36,171 bases of DNA from Bryobacterales bacterium (GTDB lineage: Bacteria > Acidobacteriota > Terriglobia > Bryobacterales > Bryobacteraceae), in contig JADZCI010000079.1 of the NCBI GenBank assembly GCA_020851655.1, forward strand, positions 1-36,171. Direction: 5' to 3'. Position 1 is the first letter of the stretch; each line of letters starts with the position of its first letter. Made by a program: the position numbers and the translations under genes. A model generated the notes under the pieces. It searched no databases, was not told the origin of the DNA, and saw nothing but the letters and a program-made list of their open reading frames with translations. Shown piece by piece: positions 26,296 to 34,160 of this stretch.

Positions 26296-26706
26296 ATGAG
26301 TTACCGGCCCTTTGTCGAACAATGTCTGGCTTGCCTGGCCGACCCGGCGCGGCGTGAGCGCTATTTCGATCTGTATTCCGAGGACGTAGTGCTGCACGGC
26401 TACCAGGGCGTCGAGCCGGGACTGGCTTCCGTCAAGCAGTTCTACGCGGGAATCTGGAGTGCGTTTCCCGATGCGTCGGTCGAAGTGCTGGACTGGCTGG
26501 AGCAGGGCGACAAAGTCGCGCTACGGTTCGTGTTGAAGGCCACGCACGCCGGGCCGTTTCTGGGAATTCCGGGGACCGGGAAGCCGGTTCTGCTGCCCGG
26601 CATGACGTTCCTGAGGTTCGCCGGCGGAAAGTGCGTGGAACGGTGGAGCGCCGCCGATTTTCTCGCTGTGCTGGGGCAGATTGGCGCGTTCCCACCCGGC
26701 GCGTAG
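26296..26706 (+). CDS. SnoaL-like (NTF2-fold) ester cyclase-family protein
   Basis: The 136-residue protein has the NTF2-like cone fold pattern of the SnoaL-like polyketide cyclase family: an N-terminal helical part (FVEQCLACLADPARRERYFDLYSEDVVLHG), then AFPDASVEVLDWLEQGDKVALRFVLKATHAGPFLGIPGTGKPV and the FLRFAGGKCVERWSAADF strand-turn. Despite the family name, most stand-alone members have unknown substrates. I place the start at ATG 26296 (MSYRPF); the open frame upstream adds 14 unlikely residues. It is followed 42 bases later by the DUF3224 gene, perhaps as a small operon. Confidence 0.82.
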   Translation: MSYRPFVEQCLACLADPARRERYFDLYSEDVVLHGYQGVEPGLASVKQFYAGIWSAFPDASVEVLDWLEQGDKVALRFVLKATHAGPFLGIPGTGKPVLLPGMTFLRFAGGKCVERWSAADFLAVLGQIGAFPPGA

Positions 26707-26748
26707 CGGCGTTCCAACCGCATTTTGATCGAAGGAAGGGGTGATTCG

Positions 26749-27147
26749 TTGAAGGCCAAAGGTACGTTCGATGTCAAACTGGCGCCGCTGGCGCCGCACC
26801 ACGCAAACACGGATCCCTCGCTGGCGCGGATGTCGATCGACAAGCAGTTTTACGGTGACTTGCAGGCTGCGAGCAAAGGAGAGATGTTGAGCGCGGGCAC
26901 GGCGGTGAAAGGCTCGGCCGGATACGTCGCCATCGAGCGCGTTACCGGGACGCTAGCGGGGCGCGCCGGCTCGTTTGTCTTGCAGCACTTCGCCACGATG
27001 ACGCGTGGGCAACCGGACCTTTCGATCATCGTGGTCCCGGACTCCGGCACGGAAGGGTTGGCGGGACTTCGGGGCACAATGCGCATCGATGTCGCCGAGC
27101 GGAAACACTTCTACGAGTTCGATTACGAGTTTGGCGCCGGCGCGTGA
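26749..27147 (+). CDS. DUF3224 domain-containing protein
   Basis: The 132-residue protein matches the DUF3224 family almost end to end: KAKGTFDVKL at the start, SLARMSIDKQFYGDL, then GSAGYVAIERVTGTLAGRAGSFVLQHFATMTRG, then VVPDSGTEGLAGLRGTMRID and the ending KHFYEFDYEF. The fold is a small beta-barrel related to allene oxide cyclase-like proteins; its function is unknown. I use TTG 26749 because the strong GGAAGGGG at 26734-26741 ends about 8 bases before it; the frame is open back to TTG 26725 as well. The last 25 bases overlap the 3' end of the converging MFS gene. Confidence 0.85.
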   Translation: MKAKGTFDVKLAPLAPHHANTDPSLARMSIDKQFYGDLQAASKGEMLSAGTAVKGSAGYVAIERVTGTLAGRAGSFVLQHFATMTRGQPDLSIIVVPDSGTEGLAGLRGTMRIDVAERKHFYEFDYEFGAGA

Positions 27148-28301
27148 GACGCCGGCGCCGCCAGCCGGCGGCGCAGCCACTCCAGGGCGAAGATGGCGGC
27201 AAACCCGATGGCCGCGATCTGAAAGGCGGCCCGGGTGGTCTTGGCTTCCGAAAGCCGTCCGGCGAGCCACGGGATCGTCATGCCGCCGGCCAGAGCCATG
27301 GTGAACAGGATTCCGAAGACCGTGCCGGACCGCTGTTTGAACTCGCTTCCGGCCAGGCCCAAGGCCGTTGGAAAAACTCCCGCAAGACCCACCCCGAGCA
27401 GCACGATTGCCGGTATGCCGCTCCAGAGTGAGGATGCTGAGGAGGTCCACCAGGCGCCGGCCGCGGCGGCGCCCGCGCAAACCAGAATGGCCGTGTGCCC
27501 GTCTACTTTGAGCAGCAGCCGCCCGAGGCAGACTCGCGCAAGCATGATGGATGCCCAGTAAGCCGATAGCGCGTAAGAAGCTGATGAAACCGTGGCGCCG
27601 GTCTCACGCACGAGGAACGTGGACAGGTATCCGGCCACGGTGAATTCGTTGCCGGACTGGAAGAAGAGCAGCAGGCCGAAGGCCAGGACCAGGGGTGTTG
27701 CGGCCAGGCGCGCGAGTTCTCCGGCCGGGGTGTGCTCGCGATGCTTGGGTTGTGGAAAGCATTGCAGCGAAGTGTAGAGGGCCGAGGCGGCGCAAAGAGC
27801 GCAGGCGATAGCGAGGATGCCGGCCAGGCCAAGACTTTCGAGGAGCGCGGCCATTTGCAGCGGCAGCAACAGCGCGCCGAAGCCGAAGTAGATGCCGAGA
27901 CGGTTGAGCGCGGCGTTCTTCCGCATTGGTTCGTCTTCCAGGTCGGCGACGAGCGTGTTGCCGCCGACGTTGAGCGCGCCGCCGCCAAAGCCGAGCGCCG
28001 CCATGGAGAGCACGAGGTCGCGCATACCCGCGGCGAACGCCAGTCCGGCGAGGGCGGCGAGCACCAGCAGTGGTCCGCCGGCCAGCGCGAACTTGAGTCC
28101 GTAGCGGTCGGTCAGCGTGCCTACGGACACGCTGGCCAGCAGCATGGAAAGGTTCATGGCGAAGAACAGGTCCCCGGCTTGCGCCATGCCGATTTGAAGC
28201 CGCGCCGAGATGACGGGCAGCACGGCGCCGAGAAGCGCCATCACGATTCCGAAGAGAAACATCGCTCCGCGGGCGGCCGCGGAGAGACGCTCAGGCGCCA
28301 T
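27123..28301 (-). CDS. MFS transporter (sugar-type)
   Basis: This is a 392-residue major facilitator superfamily protein with about 12 hydrophobic segments. The loop between helices 2 and 3 has GTLTDRYGLKFALAGG, the MFS signature, and helix 4 has FGGGALNVGGNTLVADL, which resembles the FucP/GlcP-type hexose permeases. Its start overlaps the SIS-domain gene by 11 bases, so it is the last gene of the four-gene minus-strand operon and the presumed importer of the sugar released by the glycoside hydrolase. Direction and substrate are inference. Its 3' end overlaps the converging DUF3224 gene by 25 bases. Confidence 0.85.
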   Translation of the reverse strand: MAPERLSAAARGAMFLFGIVMALLGAVLPVISARLQIGMAQAGDLFFAMNLSMLLASVSVGTLTDRYGLKFALAGGPLLVLAALAGLAFAAGMRDLVLSMAALGFGGGALNVGGNTLVADLEDEPMRKNAALNRLGIYFGFGALLLPLQMAALLESLGLAGILAIACALCAASALYTSLQCFPQPKHREHTPAGELARLAATPLVLAFGLLLFFQSGNEFTVAGYLSTFLVRETGATVSSASYALSAYWASIMLARVCLGRLLLKVDGHTAILVCAGAAAAGAWWTSSASSLWSGIPAIVLLGVGLAGVFPTALGLAGSEFKQRSGTVFGILFTMALAGGMTIPWLAGRLSEAKTTRAAFQIAAIGFAAIFALEWLRRRLAAPASHAPAPNS

Positions 28302-29055
28302 GCGGCGGCCGCTGGCCCAGCATGCGCGCGTAAGCGTCGAAGACTTGCATGTTGTGGCCGGCCCCCACGCCGGGAACGTTGGGTGAGACGAACGTGGTCA
28401 GGTCGTATCCCTGGGCGGCGAGCAGCGCGCCGGTTTCGGCCACCAGCGACATGGCGACGAACACGGCGGCCATGGTGGAACCGGCGGCCACGGGCTCACG
28501 GCGGCCGACGCCGACCAGCGCATCTTCGGGCGGGACGCAGTTGTCGATGGCGATACCAGCGATCTCCGCCAGCCGCTGGCCGGACGAGTGCGCCGGCTTT
28601 GAGACGGCCAGGTTGGCGTGCGAGGAAACGCTCGCCACGGTGAGCCCGCGCGCTTTGGCGTACAGCGCGGCTTCAATGGGCGCGGCGTTGTTGCCGCCGT
28701 GGGAGAAAACGAGCATGACGTCGCCCGCTTCGAGCGGATAGCTCTTGAGAAACACCTCGGCGTAGCCTTCGCGGCGCTCCAGCCAGAGCAACTCGCGGGC
28801 GCCGCCCGGACCCACCACGTTGAACCACATCAGGCGCGGGTCGTAGAGCGGCACAAAGCCGACAAAGCTGCCGTAGCGCGGAAAAATGTCCATCACGGGG
28901 ATCACGGAATGGCCGCTTCCAAACAAGTAGACGCGCTTGCCGGCGGCGATCGCCGCGGCGAACGTTCTGCCAGCCTCCTGGATCTTTGCCGCCTGGGTTT
29001 CGTGAATCCGGGCGAGCACCTGTGAAATTTGTTCGTAGTACTTGTGAGCAGACAT
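28291..29055 (-). CDS. SIS-domain protein (UPF0309-like sugar isomerase domain)
   Basis: This 254-residue cytoplasmic protein has a single SIS domain, the fold that binds phosphosugars. The first phosphosugar loop is VYLFGSGHS (about residues 42-50) and the second is VMLVFSHGGNNAAPIEAALYAKARG (about 113-137). It resembles the UPF0309 group, related to phosphoheptose isomerases and MurQ-type etherases, rather than GlmS. In this operon, with a ROK kinase upstream and a permease downstream, a role in isomerising, deaminating or cleaving a phosphosugar is likely; an amino sugar is one candidate. It starts 19 bases after the ROK gene and overlaps the MFS gene. Confidence 0.8.
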   Translation of the reverse strand: MSAHKYYEQISQVLARIHETQAAKIQEAGRTFAAAIAAGKRVYLFGSGHSVIPVMDIFPRYGSFVGFVPLYDPRLMWFNVVGPGGARELLWLERREGYAEVFLKSYPLEAGDVMLVFSHGGNNAAPIEAALYAKARGLTVASVSSHANLAVSKPAHSSGQRLAEIAGIAIDNCVPPEDALVGVGRREPVAAGSTMAAVFVAMSLVAETGALLAAQGYDLTTFVSPNVPGVGAGHNMQVFDAYARMLGQRPPHGA

Positions 29056-29074
29056 AAGCCAAGCCCAGGATATG

Positions 29075-29986
29075 TCAACCGCCGGGCGGCGGGGCGGGGA
29101 GCGACTGGAGCGCCAGGCGGGCGGCGCCGAGGAGCCCGGCGTTTTCGCCGAGCTGCGTCAGCTCGATGCGCGTCTGGCGGAACGCAACCGGCTGGGCCCA
29201 CTGGGCGGCGGCGGCGCGGACGGGTTCGAGCAGCAGATCGGCCGCCCGCAGGAGCCCTCCGCCGAGGATCACCATTTCGGGGTTGAATACGCTGATGAGA
29301 TTGGCCACGCCGGCGCCAATCCATCGCGCGGCCGCATCGAAAGCGGCGCGCGCGGCCACATCGCCCGAGCGCGCGCGGCTGGCCGCCTCTTCCGCGGTGG
29401 CGCATCCGGACAGGCGCGCCACGGCCGGGCCGGCCGCTTCGCTCTCCCAGCATCCAGCGGCGCGGTAGGCTTCCTTCATCACCGGAGACAGCGACCACCA
29501 CCCGACGGCGCCCGCCACGCCGCCGTGTCCTTCGACGAGTTGTCCGCCGCACAGGATGCCCGCGCCGATCCCAGTGCCGATGGAGAGGAAGACCACGTCG
29601 CGAAGGCCGCGCGCGGCGCCGAGCCACGTCTCGCCGAGCACATAGCCCGAGCGGTCGCTGGCGATGTGCAGCGGAACCGGCAGGCTGCCCTGTAGCGCGC
29701 CGAGTGGGACCTCGCCGAAGCCCCAGAGGTTGGGCGCCCAAGCCATGCCCGTCCGCGGCGAGTAGATGCCCGGGACAATCAACCCCGCGGCGGCGATGCC
29801 GCTCCACGGAATGCCGGATTCAGCGGCCTGGCGGTGCGCTTCGGCGCTGATCGATTCCGGAGACCCGGCGGCGGGAACCTGGCCGCGGTGGAGGATTTCT
29901 CCGTCAGGCGTCACGATGGCGGTGGCGAGTTTCGTGCCGCCGAGGTCGAGGGCGAGCAGGTGGCGAGGACTGGAACCTGGCTGCAT
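29075..29986 (-). CDS. ROK-family sugar kinase with degenerate zinc motif
   Basis: This 303-residue protein has the ROK ATP-binding loop LALDLGGTK (about 11-19), a catalytic-aspartate region ASDRSGYVLGETWLGAARG (D111) and the phosphate loop GTGIGAG (about 137-143). The usual ROK zinc site (His ... CxCGxxGCxE) is incomplete: H154 and GCWES at 178-182 remain, but the other cysteines are absent. A kinase is more likely than a NagC-type repressor because no helix-turn-helix domain precedes the kinase fold. In its operon it would phosphorylate the imported sugar. It lies 16 bases downstream of the glycoside hydrolase gene. Confidence 0.85.
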   Translation of the reverse strand: MQPGSSPRHLLALDLGGTKLATAIVTPDGEILHRGQVPAAGSPESISAEAHRQAAESGIPWSGIAAAGLIVPGIYSPRTGMAWAPNLWGFGEVPLGALQGSLPVPLHIASDRSGYVLGETWLGAARGLRDVVFLSIGTGIGAGILCGGQLVEGHGGVAGAVGWWSLSPVMKEAYRAAGCWESEAAGPAVARLSGCATAEEAASRARSGDVAARAAFDAAARWIGAGVANLISVFNPEMVILGGGLLRAADLLLEPVRAAAAQWAQPVAFRQTRIELTQLGENAGLLGAARLALQSLPAPPPGG

Positions 29987-30002
29987 GCAGTTCGGGGGAT
30001 CC

Positions 30003-31403
30003 TTACTCGGGCTGCCGCTTCAAATAGAGGGCGGCGGGACCCGGAAACGGGGTGGTGAAGCGCCGCACGAGGCCGCCTTCGACCGGGCGTGCGGCTACCG
30101 CCACGTTGGCGTTGATGTTGAACCACTCGGCCGCAAACGATCCCGGCGCATCTTTCATGTCGAGCGTGAACTCGCCTTTGTCGGATTGAAAGACGAGATA
30201 TTCCTGGCCGCGGTTGGCCAGGCAGTAGCGGGTGGCCGAGAGATTTTCTTCCGGCTTCATCGCCGCCAGGTTCATGCGTTCGGCGAACCGGCGGACCTGT
30301 CCCATGGCCTGGCGCGCGGAATCCTGCCACGTTGGCGACGGCAGCAGTTCCTCCATGAACAAGACGTTCAGGCCGCGCATGAACGACCGCCAGACCCAGG
30401 TGTTGTCGCCGCCGGTATGGCCCCACAAATGGTCGGTGTCGTTGACGACGACTTTGGTTGTGCAACCGGCGCATGGGTTGGTGATGTAGCTCTTCTGCGG
30501 ATCGCCGGGATTCGGCGAGATCCAGTCGGCGGGGCTGTCGTAGAGGGTCTGGTTGGCGCCGCCCCGGTACTGAAATGTCATGCCTACCGGGTGCTGCTTG
30601 GGCTTTTCCGCCTCGTAAGCTTTGACGAAACGGATGACTTCGTACTGCCAGGCGGTTGAGTCCGGGTGGGCTTCGTTCGACACTTCGTAGAGCACGTTGT
30701 CCAGGCCGTTAACGGTGTCGATGATTTTGCGAATGTAGGCCTGTTGCAGTTCCCAGACACGCCGCCCCATTTCGGTCTTGCCGATGGTGTTGAACTCCAA
30801 CGCCTTGCCGTCGCCGTCCTGATCGGCTTCGACGCCGTTGATGTTGTTGGGCGAGTGAAAGGGGTGATGGGCCCAGGCGTCGGTAAACTGAATCTCCCAG
30901 CCTTCAAAGAGCATGACCGAGGCGTAGATGCCCCGGTCTCGCGCCTGAATCAACCTGGAGCGCAGGCGGTCAAAGTATTCCTGGTTGAACCGTGTGAGGT
31001 CGAACTTCGGCTCGCCGTCGGACGCCTGGCCGGGTCCGGTGCGCATCCACGGGTGCGGCCGGCAGTACTTGACGGTCGAGCCGGTATAGGCATCCGTCCA
31101 CTTGGTGGTCTCCCAGCGCCACAGGCGGAAGAAATTGTGGTGGTGCGTTTCGAGCAGGCGCAGGTAGCCTTCGTAGTCGAAGACGGGAGGCGGGTTCTGG
31201 CCGCCGTTGGGCATGATGAGTCCGTTGTCCTGGAGGTTCTGCCAGGTGTGCGAACCGGCCAGGTAGACGGCTTTGCCCGAGCCGTCGGTGAACCACCGGG
31301 GATTGGAGCCGAGCACGCGCAAGGGACCTTTGGCGGGCGGGCGCTGGGCCGGACAGACCGCGAGTGAAACAAGCAACAGCGGAGCGGCGTTCAAGAGCTT
31401 CAC
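30003..31403 (-). CDS. Secreted TIM-barrel glycoside hydrolase
   Basis: This 466-residue protein starts at GTG 31403, the only start before an in-frame stop, and has a signal peptide (about MKLLNAAPLLLVSLAVCPAQ). The body looks like a clan GH-A barrel: FFRLWRWE early in the barrel, and VLYEVSNEAHPDS with N243-E244 as the usual Asn-Glu acid/base pair after strand 4. E351 in LFMEELL is a candidate nucleophile. The final 80 residues (YLVFQSDKGEFTLDM...) look like a beta-sandwich of the putative collagen-binding or C-terminal GH140-like type. Substrate unknown. It is the first gene of the sugar operon and sits back to back with the Gfo/Idh gene, 107 bases away. Confidence 0.75.
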   Translation of the reverse strand: MKLLNAAPLLLVSLAVCPAQRPPAKGPLRVLGSNPRWFTDGSGKAVYLAGSHTWQNLQDNGLIMPNGGQNPPPVFDYEGYLRLLETHHHNFFRLWRWETTKWTDAYTGSTVKYCRPHPWMRTGPGQASDGEPKFDLTRFNQEYFDRLRSRLIQARDRGIYASVMLFEGWEIQFTDAWAHHPFHSPNNINGVEADQDGDGKALEFNTIGKTEMGRRVWELQQAYIRKIIDTVNGLDNVLYEVSNEAHPDSTAWQYEVIRFVKAYEAEKPKQHPVGMTFQYRGGANQTLYDSPADWISPNPGDPQKSYITNPCAGCTTKVVVNDTDHLWGHTGGDNTWVWRSFMRGLNVLFMEELLPSPTWQDSARQAMGQVRRFAERMNLAAMKPEENLSATRYCLANRGQEYLVFQSDKGEFTLDMKDAPGSFAAEWFNINANVAVAARPVEGGLVRRFTTPFPGPAALYLKRQPE

Positions 31404-31428
31404 AGGGGCAGTATGTCATGTCTGATTC

Positions 31429-31502
31429 TTGACTTCGCGCGGCGGTTCTTTCATGCTGGCAACAGGAGATTGAGGAGAAACACTCCTGAAACTCCCAAGG
31501 AG
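31429..31502 (+). promoter_or_regulatory. Possible promoter and GGAG/CTCC leader hairpins of the Gfo/Idh operon
   Basis: TTGACT (31429-31434) is followed 17 bases later by CATGCT (31452-31457), a weak -10. The leader then has AGGAG (31473-31477) that can pair with CTCCT (31483-31487), and CTCC (31492-31495) that can pair with GGAG (31499-31502), the ribosome-binding site of the Gfo/Idh gene. Another GGAG is at 31465-31468. The arrangement would allow alternative pairings, but the stems are only 4-5 bp. Confidence 0.35.
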
Positions 31503-31510
31503 CCCCCAAT

Positions 31511-32686
31511 ATGATTTCCGGCGTATCCCGCCGCGGTTTTCTCGCGGCATCGGCGGCCTCGGCCTCTCGCGTACTGGGCGCGAACGATCGTGTGCGGTTA
31601 GGAATTATCGGCGCCGGAGGACGGGGCCAGCACTTGATCCGCATGGCGAAGGCGGCCGGCGGCAACGAGTTCGCCGCCGTGTGCGATGCCTGGGACGCGC
31701 GCCGCGCGCAAGGCGCGGAGCTGATTGGCGCTCCGGTTACGCAGATTGCCGACTACCGGCAGTTGCTCGACCGCAAGGACATCGACGCCGTGATTGTCGC
31801 CACGCTCGACCATCATCACGCGCACATGACCGCTGAAGCGTGCCGCGCGGGCAAGGACGTGTTTGTCGAAAAGCCGATGACTTCACTGCCCATGCAGGGG
31901 CACGAGGTGGTGAAAGCCGTCCGTGAAACCAGGCGCGTGGTGCAGGTGGGCGTGCAGCAGCGAAGCCTGGCCAACTTTATCGAAGCCAAACAGCGGTTCT
32001 TCGATACCGGGCTGATTGGACAGGTCAACATGGTCCGCACGCTCTGGAATGCGAACAGCGGGTACCTGACGCCGGTTCCGCCGGGAATGGAACGCAAGCC
32101 GGAGGGTTTGGATTGGGACGCGGTGCTTGGATGGCTGCCCAAGATTCCTTGGGATTCGAAGCGGTACTTCAACCGGTTTGCGTATTGGGATTTTTCGACG
32201 GGCGGCCAGACGGGCGGCCTGTTTGTCCACATGGTGGACGTGGTGCACTGGTACCTGGGGTTGAAGGCGCCCCTGTCGGCGGCGGCCATCGGCGGAATCT
32301 ACCGTTACAACGACGGACGCGACACGGCTGACAACATCAACTTCATCCTGGACTATCCACAGAAGCTGAATGTAACGTTCGAGGCGACGATCACGGACAT
32401 GATCGCCAAGGAGTCGGCCGATATCGTGTTCATGGGTTCCGGCGGCCGGCTGAATATCTTCCGGGCTGGATACCGGTTCCTGCCCGCCGGGGGCGGCGAA
32501 CCGGTCACCGCGGGAGGTTCCCCAGAGCCGGCGCACATGGCCAACTGGCTGGACTGCATCCGCAGCCGCAAGCAGCCGAACGCCAATGTCGTCGATGGGC
32601 ATTACGCCGCGATGGCGTGCCATATCGGCAACCTGGCTTACCGGCAAGGGCAGCGCGCACAGTGGAAGAAGGAGTGGGACGTATGA
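31511..32686 (+). CDS. Tat-exported Gfo/Idh/MocA oxidoreductase
   Basis: This 391-residue NAD(P)-dependent dehydrogenase has a twin-arginine signal (SRRGFLAAS at residues 6-14, then a short hydrophobic stretch), a Rossmann motif RLGIIGAGGRGQH (about 29-41) and the EKPM motif (about 121) with the catalytic lysine. The C-terminal alpha/beta domain has GGLFVHMVDVVHW, whose His-Asp-His region typically sits at the active site. Family members oxidise sugars or cyclitols. Export through Tat implies folding with its nucleotide bound, as in glucose-fructose oxidoreductase. AAGGAG lies 8 bases before ATG 31511. Its stop overlaps the ThuA gene start (ATGA), so the two are coupled. Confidence 0.88.
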   Translation: MISGVSRRGFLAASAASASRVLGANDRVRLGIIGAGGRGQHLIRMAKAAGGNEFAAVCDAWDARRAQGAELIGAPVTQIADYRQLLDRKDIDAVIVATLDHHHAHMTAEACRAGKDVFVEKPMTSLPMQGHEVVKAVRETRRVVQVGVQQRSLANFIEAKQRFFDTGLIGQVNMVRTLWNANSGYLTPVPPGMERKPEGLDWDAVLGWLPKIPWDSKRYFNRFAYWDFSTGGQTGGLFVHMVDVVHWYLGLKAPLSAAAIGGIYRYNDGRDTADNINFILDYPQKLNVTFEATITDMIAKESADIVFMGSGGRLNIFRAGYRFLPAGGGEPVTAGGSPEPAHMANWLDCIRSRKQPNANVVDGHYAAMACHIGNLAYRQGQRAQWKKEWDV

Positions 32687-34119
32687 GGCGGTTGCTGCTC
32701 GGGTGGCTGCTGGCGAGCCTGCCGTCGGCCGCGGCGCCGCCGTTGCGGACACTGATTCTGTCGGGCCACAACAACCACGAGTGGCGCGAGACGACGCCGT
32801 TTCTGCAACGGGTGCTCGACACGTCCGGACGCTTTGAGACGCGCGTGATGGACGAGCCCGCCGGGATGACCGAGGCGATTCTCGCCAACTACGACGTGGT
32901 GGTGTCCAACTATTGCGGCCCGCGCTGGGGCGCGGTGGCGGAAAAGGCGCTGGTGTCGTTTGTGCGCCGCGGCGGGGGCTTTGCCGTGGTGCACGCGGCC
33001 AGCTACCCGTTTGGCGTCCGTGAAGTGTTGGGCGAACACATGACCAACACCGGCAAGCGCGAGGCCCCGTGGGCCGAATACGCGCGGATGGTGGGCGCCT
33101 CCTGGACCGAAGACCCGAAGACCGGCCACGGCGACCGCCACGTTTTTCAGGTCACCTGGACGAACCCCGATCATCCCATCGCGCGCGGGATGCCGCGCAC
33201 GTTTCCGCTGTCGGACGAACTCTATCACGGCTTCAAGCTCGAGCCGGGAATTCAGGTGCTGGCCACCGCGTTCGACGATGCCAAACGCCGCGGAACGGGA
33301 AAAGACGAACCGCTGCTGTGGACCGTTCAGTACGGGCAGGGCCGGGTGTTTCACACGGCGCTTGGCCACGATCTCAATTCGATGGGCGCGCCGGGATTCA
33401 TGACATCGTTTGCGCGCGGAGTTGAATGGGCGGCGGCCGGAGCGGTGACCCTGCCCGCCGATTTGCCCTTGCATCCGCTGGATGTGCGGCCCGTACGCGT
33501 GCTGGCCGTCACCGGCGGGCACAGCCACGAAGCGTCGTTCTATTCGATCTTTGAGGGCTACCGGGATATGGTTGTCAACGTCGACCCGCACCCCGCCGCG
33601 TTCCGCGGCAACCTGGTGAAGGCCTACGACGTGATCGTGCTCTACGATCTGATTCAGGAATTGCCCGAGGCGCAAAAGAAGAACCTGCGCGAGTTTGTGG
33701 AGAGCGGCAAGGGGCTGGTGGCGCTGCACCACTCGATTGCGAGCTTTCACGATTGGGAGTGGTGGAAGGACATGATCGGCGGCCACTATTACGAGAAGCC
33801 GATGGGCGAACATCCGGCGTCCAGCTATCTGCACGACGTGTGGCAAAAGGCCTGGCCGGTGGCGCAGCACCCGATCACGAAAGGCATGCCGGAAATCCAG
33901 ATCAAAGATGAGACGTACAAGGGGATGGAGATTTCGCCACAGGCCCAGATTCTGGTCCGGACCGATGCTCCGACCAGCGACGGCCCACTGGCATGGGTGA
34001 GCCCATACACAAAGTCCAAGGTGGTGTACGTGCAGCTCGGCCATGGCCGCGAGGCGCATGAGAGTCCGGCCTACCGGCGGCTGGTGCATCAAAGCATTCT
34101 CTGGACGGCCGGCCGCTGA
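32683..34119 (+). CDS. Secreted protein with two tandem ThuA domains
   Basis: I start at ATG 32683, which overlaps the preceding stop, has GAAGGAG upstream and opens with a signal peptide (MRRLLLGWLLASLPSAA). Residues 20-255 form one ThuA domain (LILSGHNNHEWRETTPFL, VRRGGGFAVVHAAS, HPIARGMPRTFPLSDELYHG, VFHTALGHD) and residues 268-478 a second (VLAVTGGHSHEASFYSIF, VESGKGLVALHHSI, HPITKGMPEIQIKDETYKGM, VYVQLGHG). ThuA is a class-I-glutamine-amidotransferase-like fold. In Sinorhizobium ThuA works with the Gfo/Idh enzyme ThuB on 3-keto disaccharides; the same pairing is seen here, but both proteins appear exported. The exact reaction is inference. Confidence 0.87.
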   Translation: MRRLLLGWLLASLPSAAAPPLRTLILSGHNNHEWRETTPFLQRVLDTSGRFETRVMDEPAGMTEAILANYDVVVSNYCGPRWGAVAEKALVSFVRRGGGFAVVHAASYPFGVREVLGEHMTNTGKREAPWAEYARMVGASWTEDPKTGHGDRHVFQVTWTNPDHPIARGMPRTFPLSDELYHGFKLEPGIQVLATAFDDAKRRGTGKDEPLLWTVQYGQGRVFHTALGHDLNSMGAPGFMTSFARGVEWAAAGAVTLPADLPLHPLDVRPVRVLAVTGGHSHEASFYSIFEGYRDMVVNVDPHPAAFRGNLVKAYDVIVLYDLIQELPEAQKKNLREFVESGKGLVALHHSIASFHDWEWWKDMIGGHYYEKPMGEHPASSYLHDVWQKAWPVAQHPITKGMPEIQIKDETYKGMEISPQAQILVRTDAPTSDGPLAWVSPYTKSKVVYVQLGHGREAHESPAYRRLVHQSILWTAGR

Positions 34120-34160
34120 GGCTGAGCCCGCATGAGTTTCGGTCTACACTAGGTCTACTC

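Noticed and set aside
32638..34092. 484-codon open frame on minus opposite the ThuA gene
   Set aside because: The plus-strand frame has a signal peptide, ribosome-binding site and clear ThuA motifs; the antisense frame is His/Arg/Val-rich noise.
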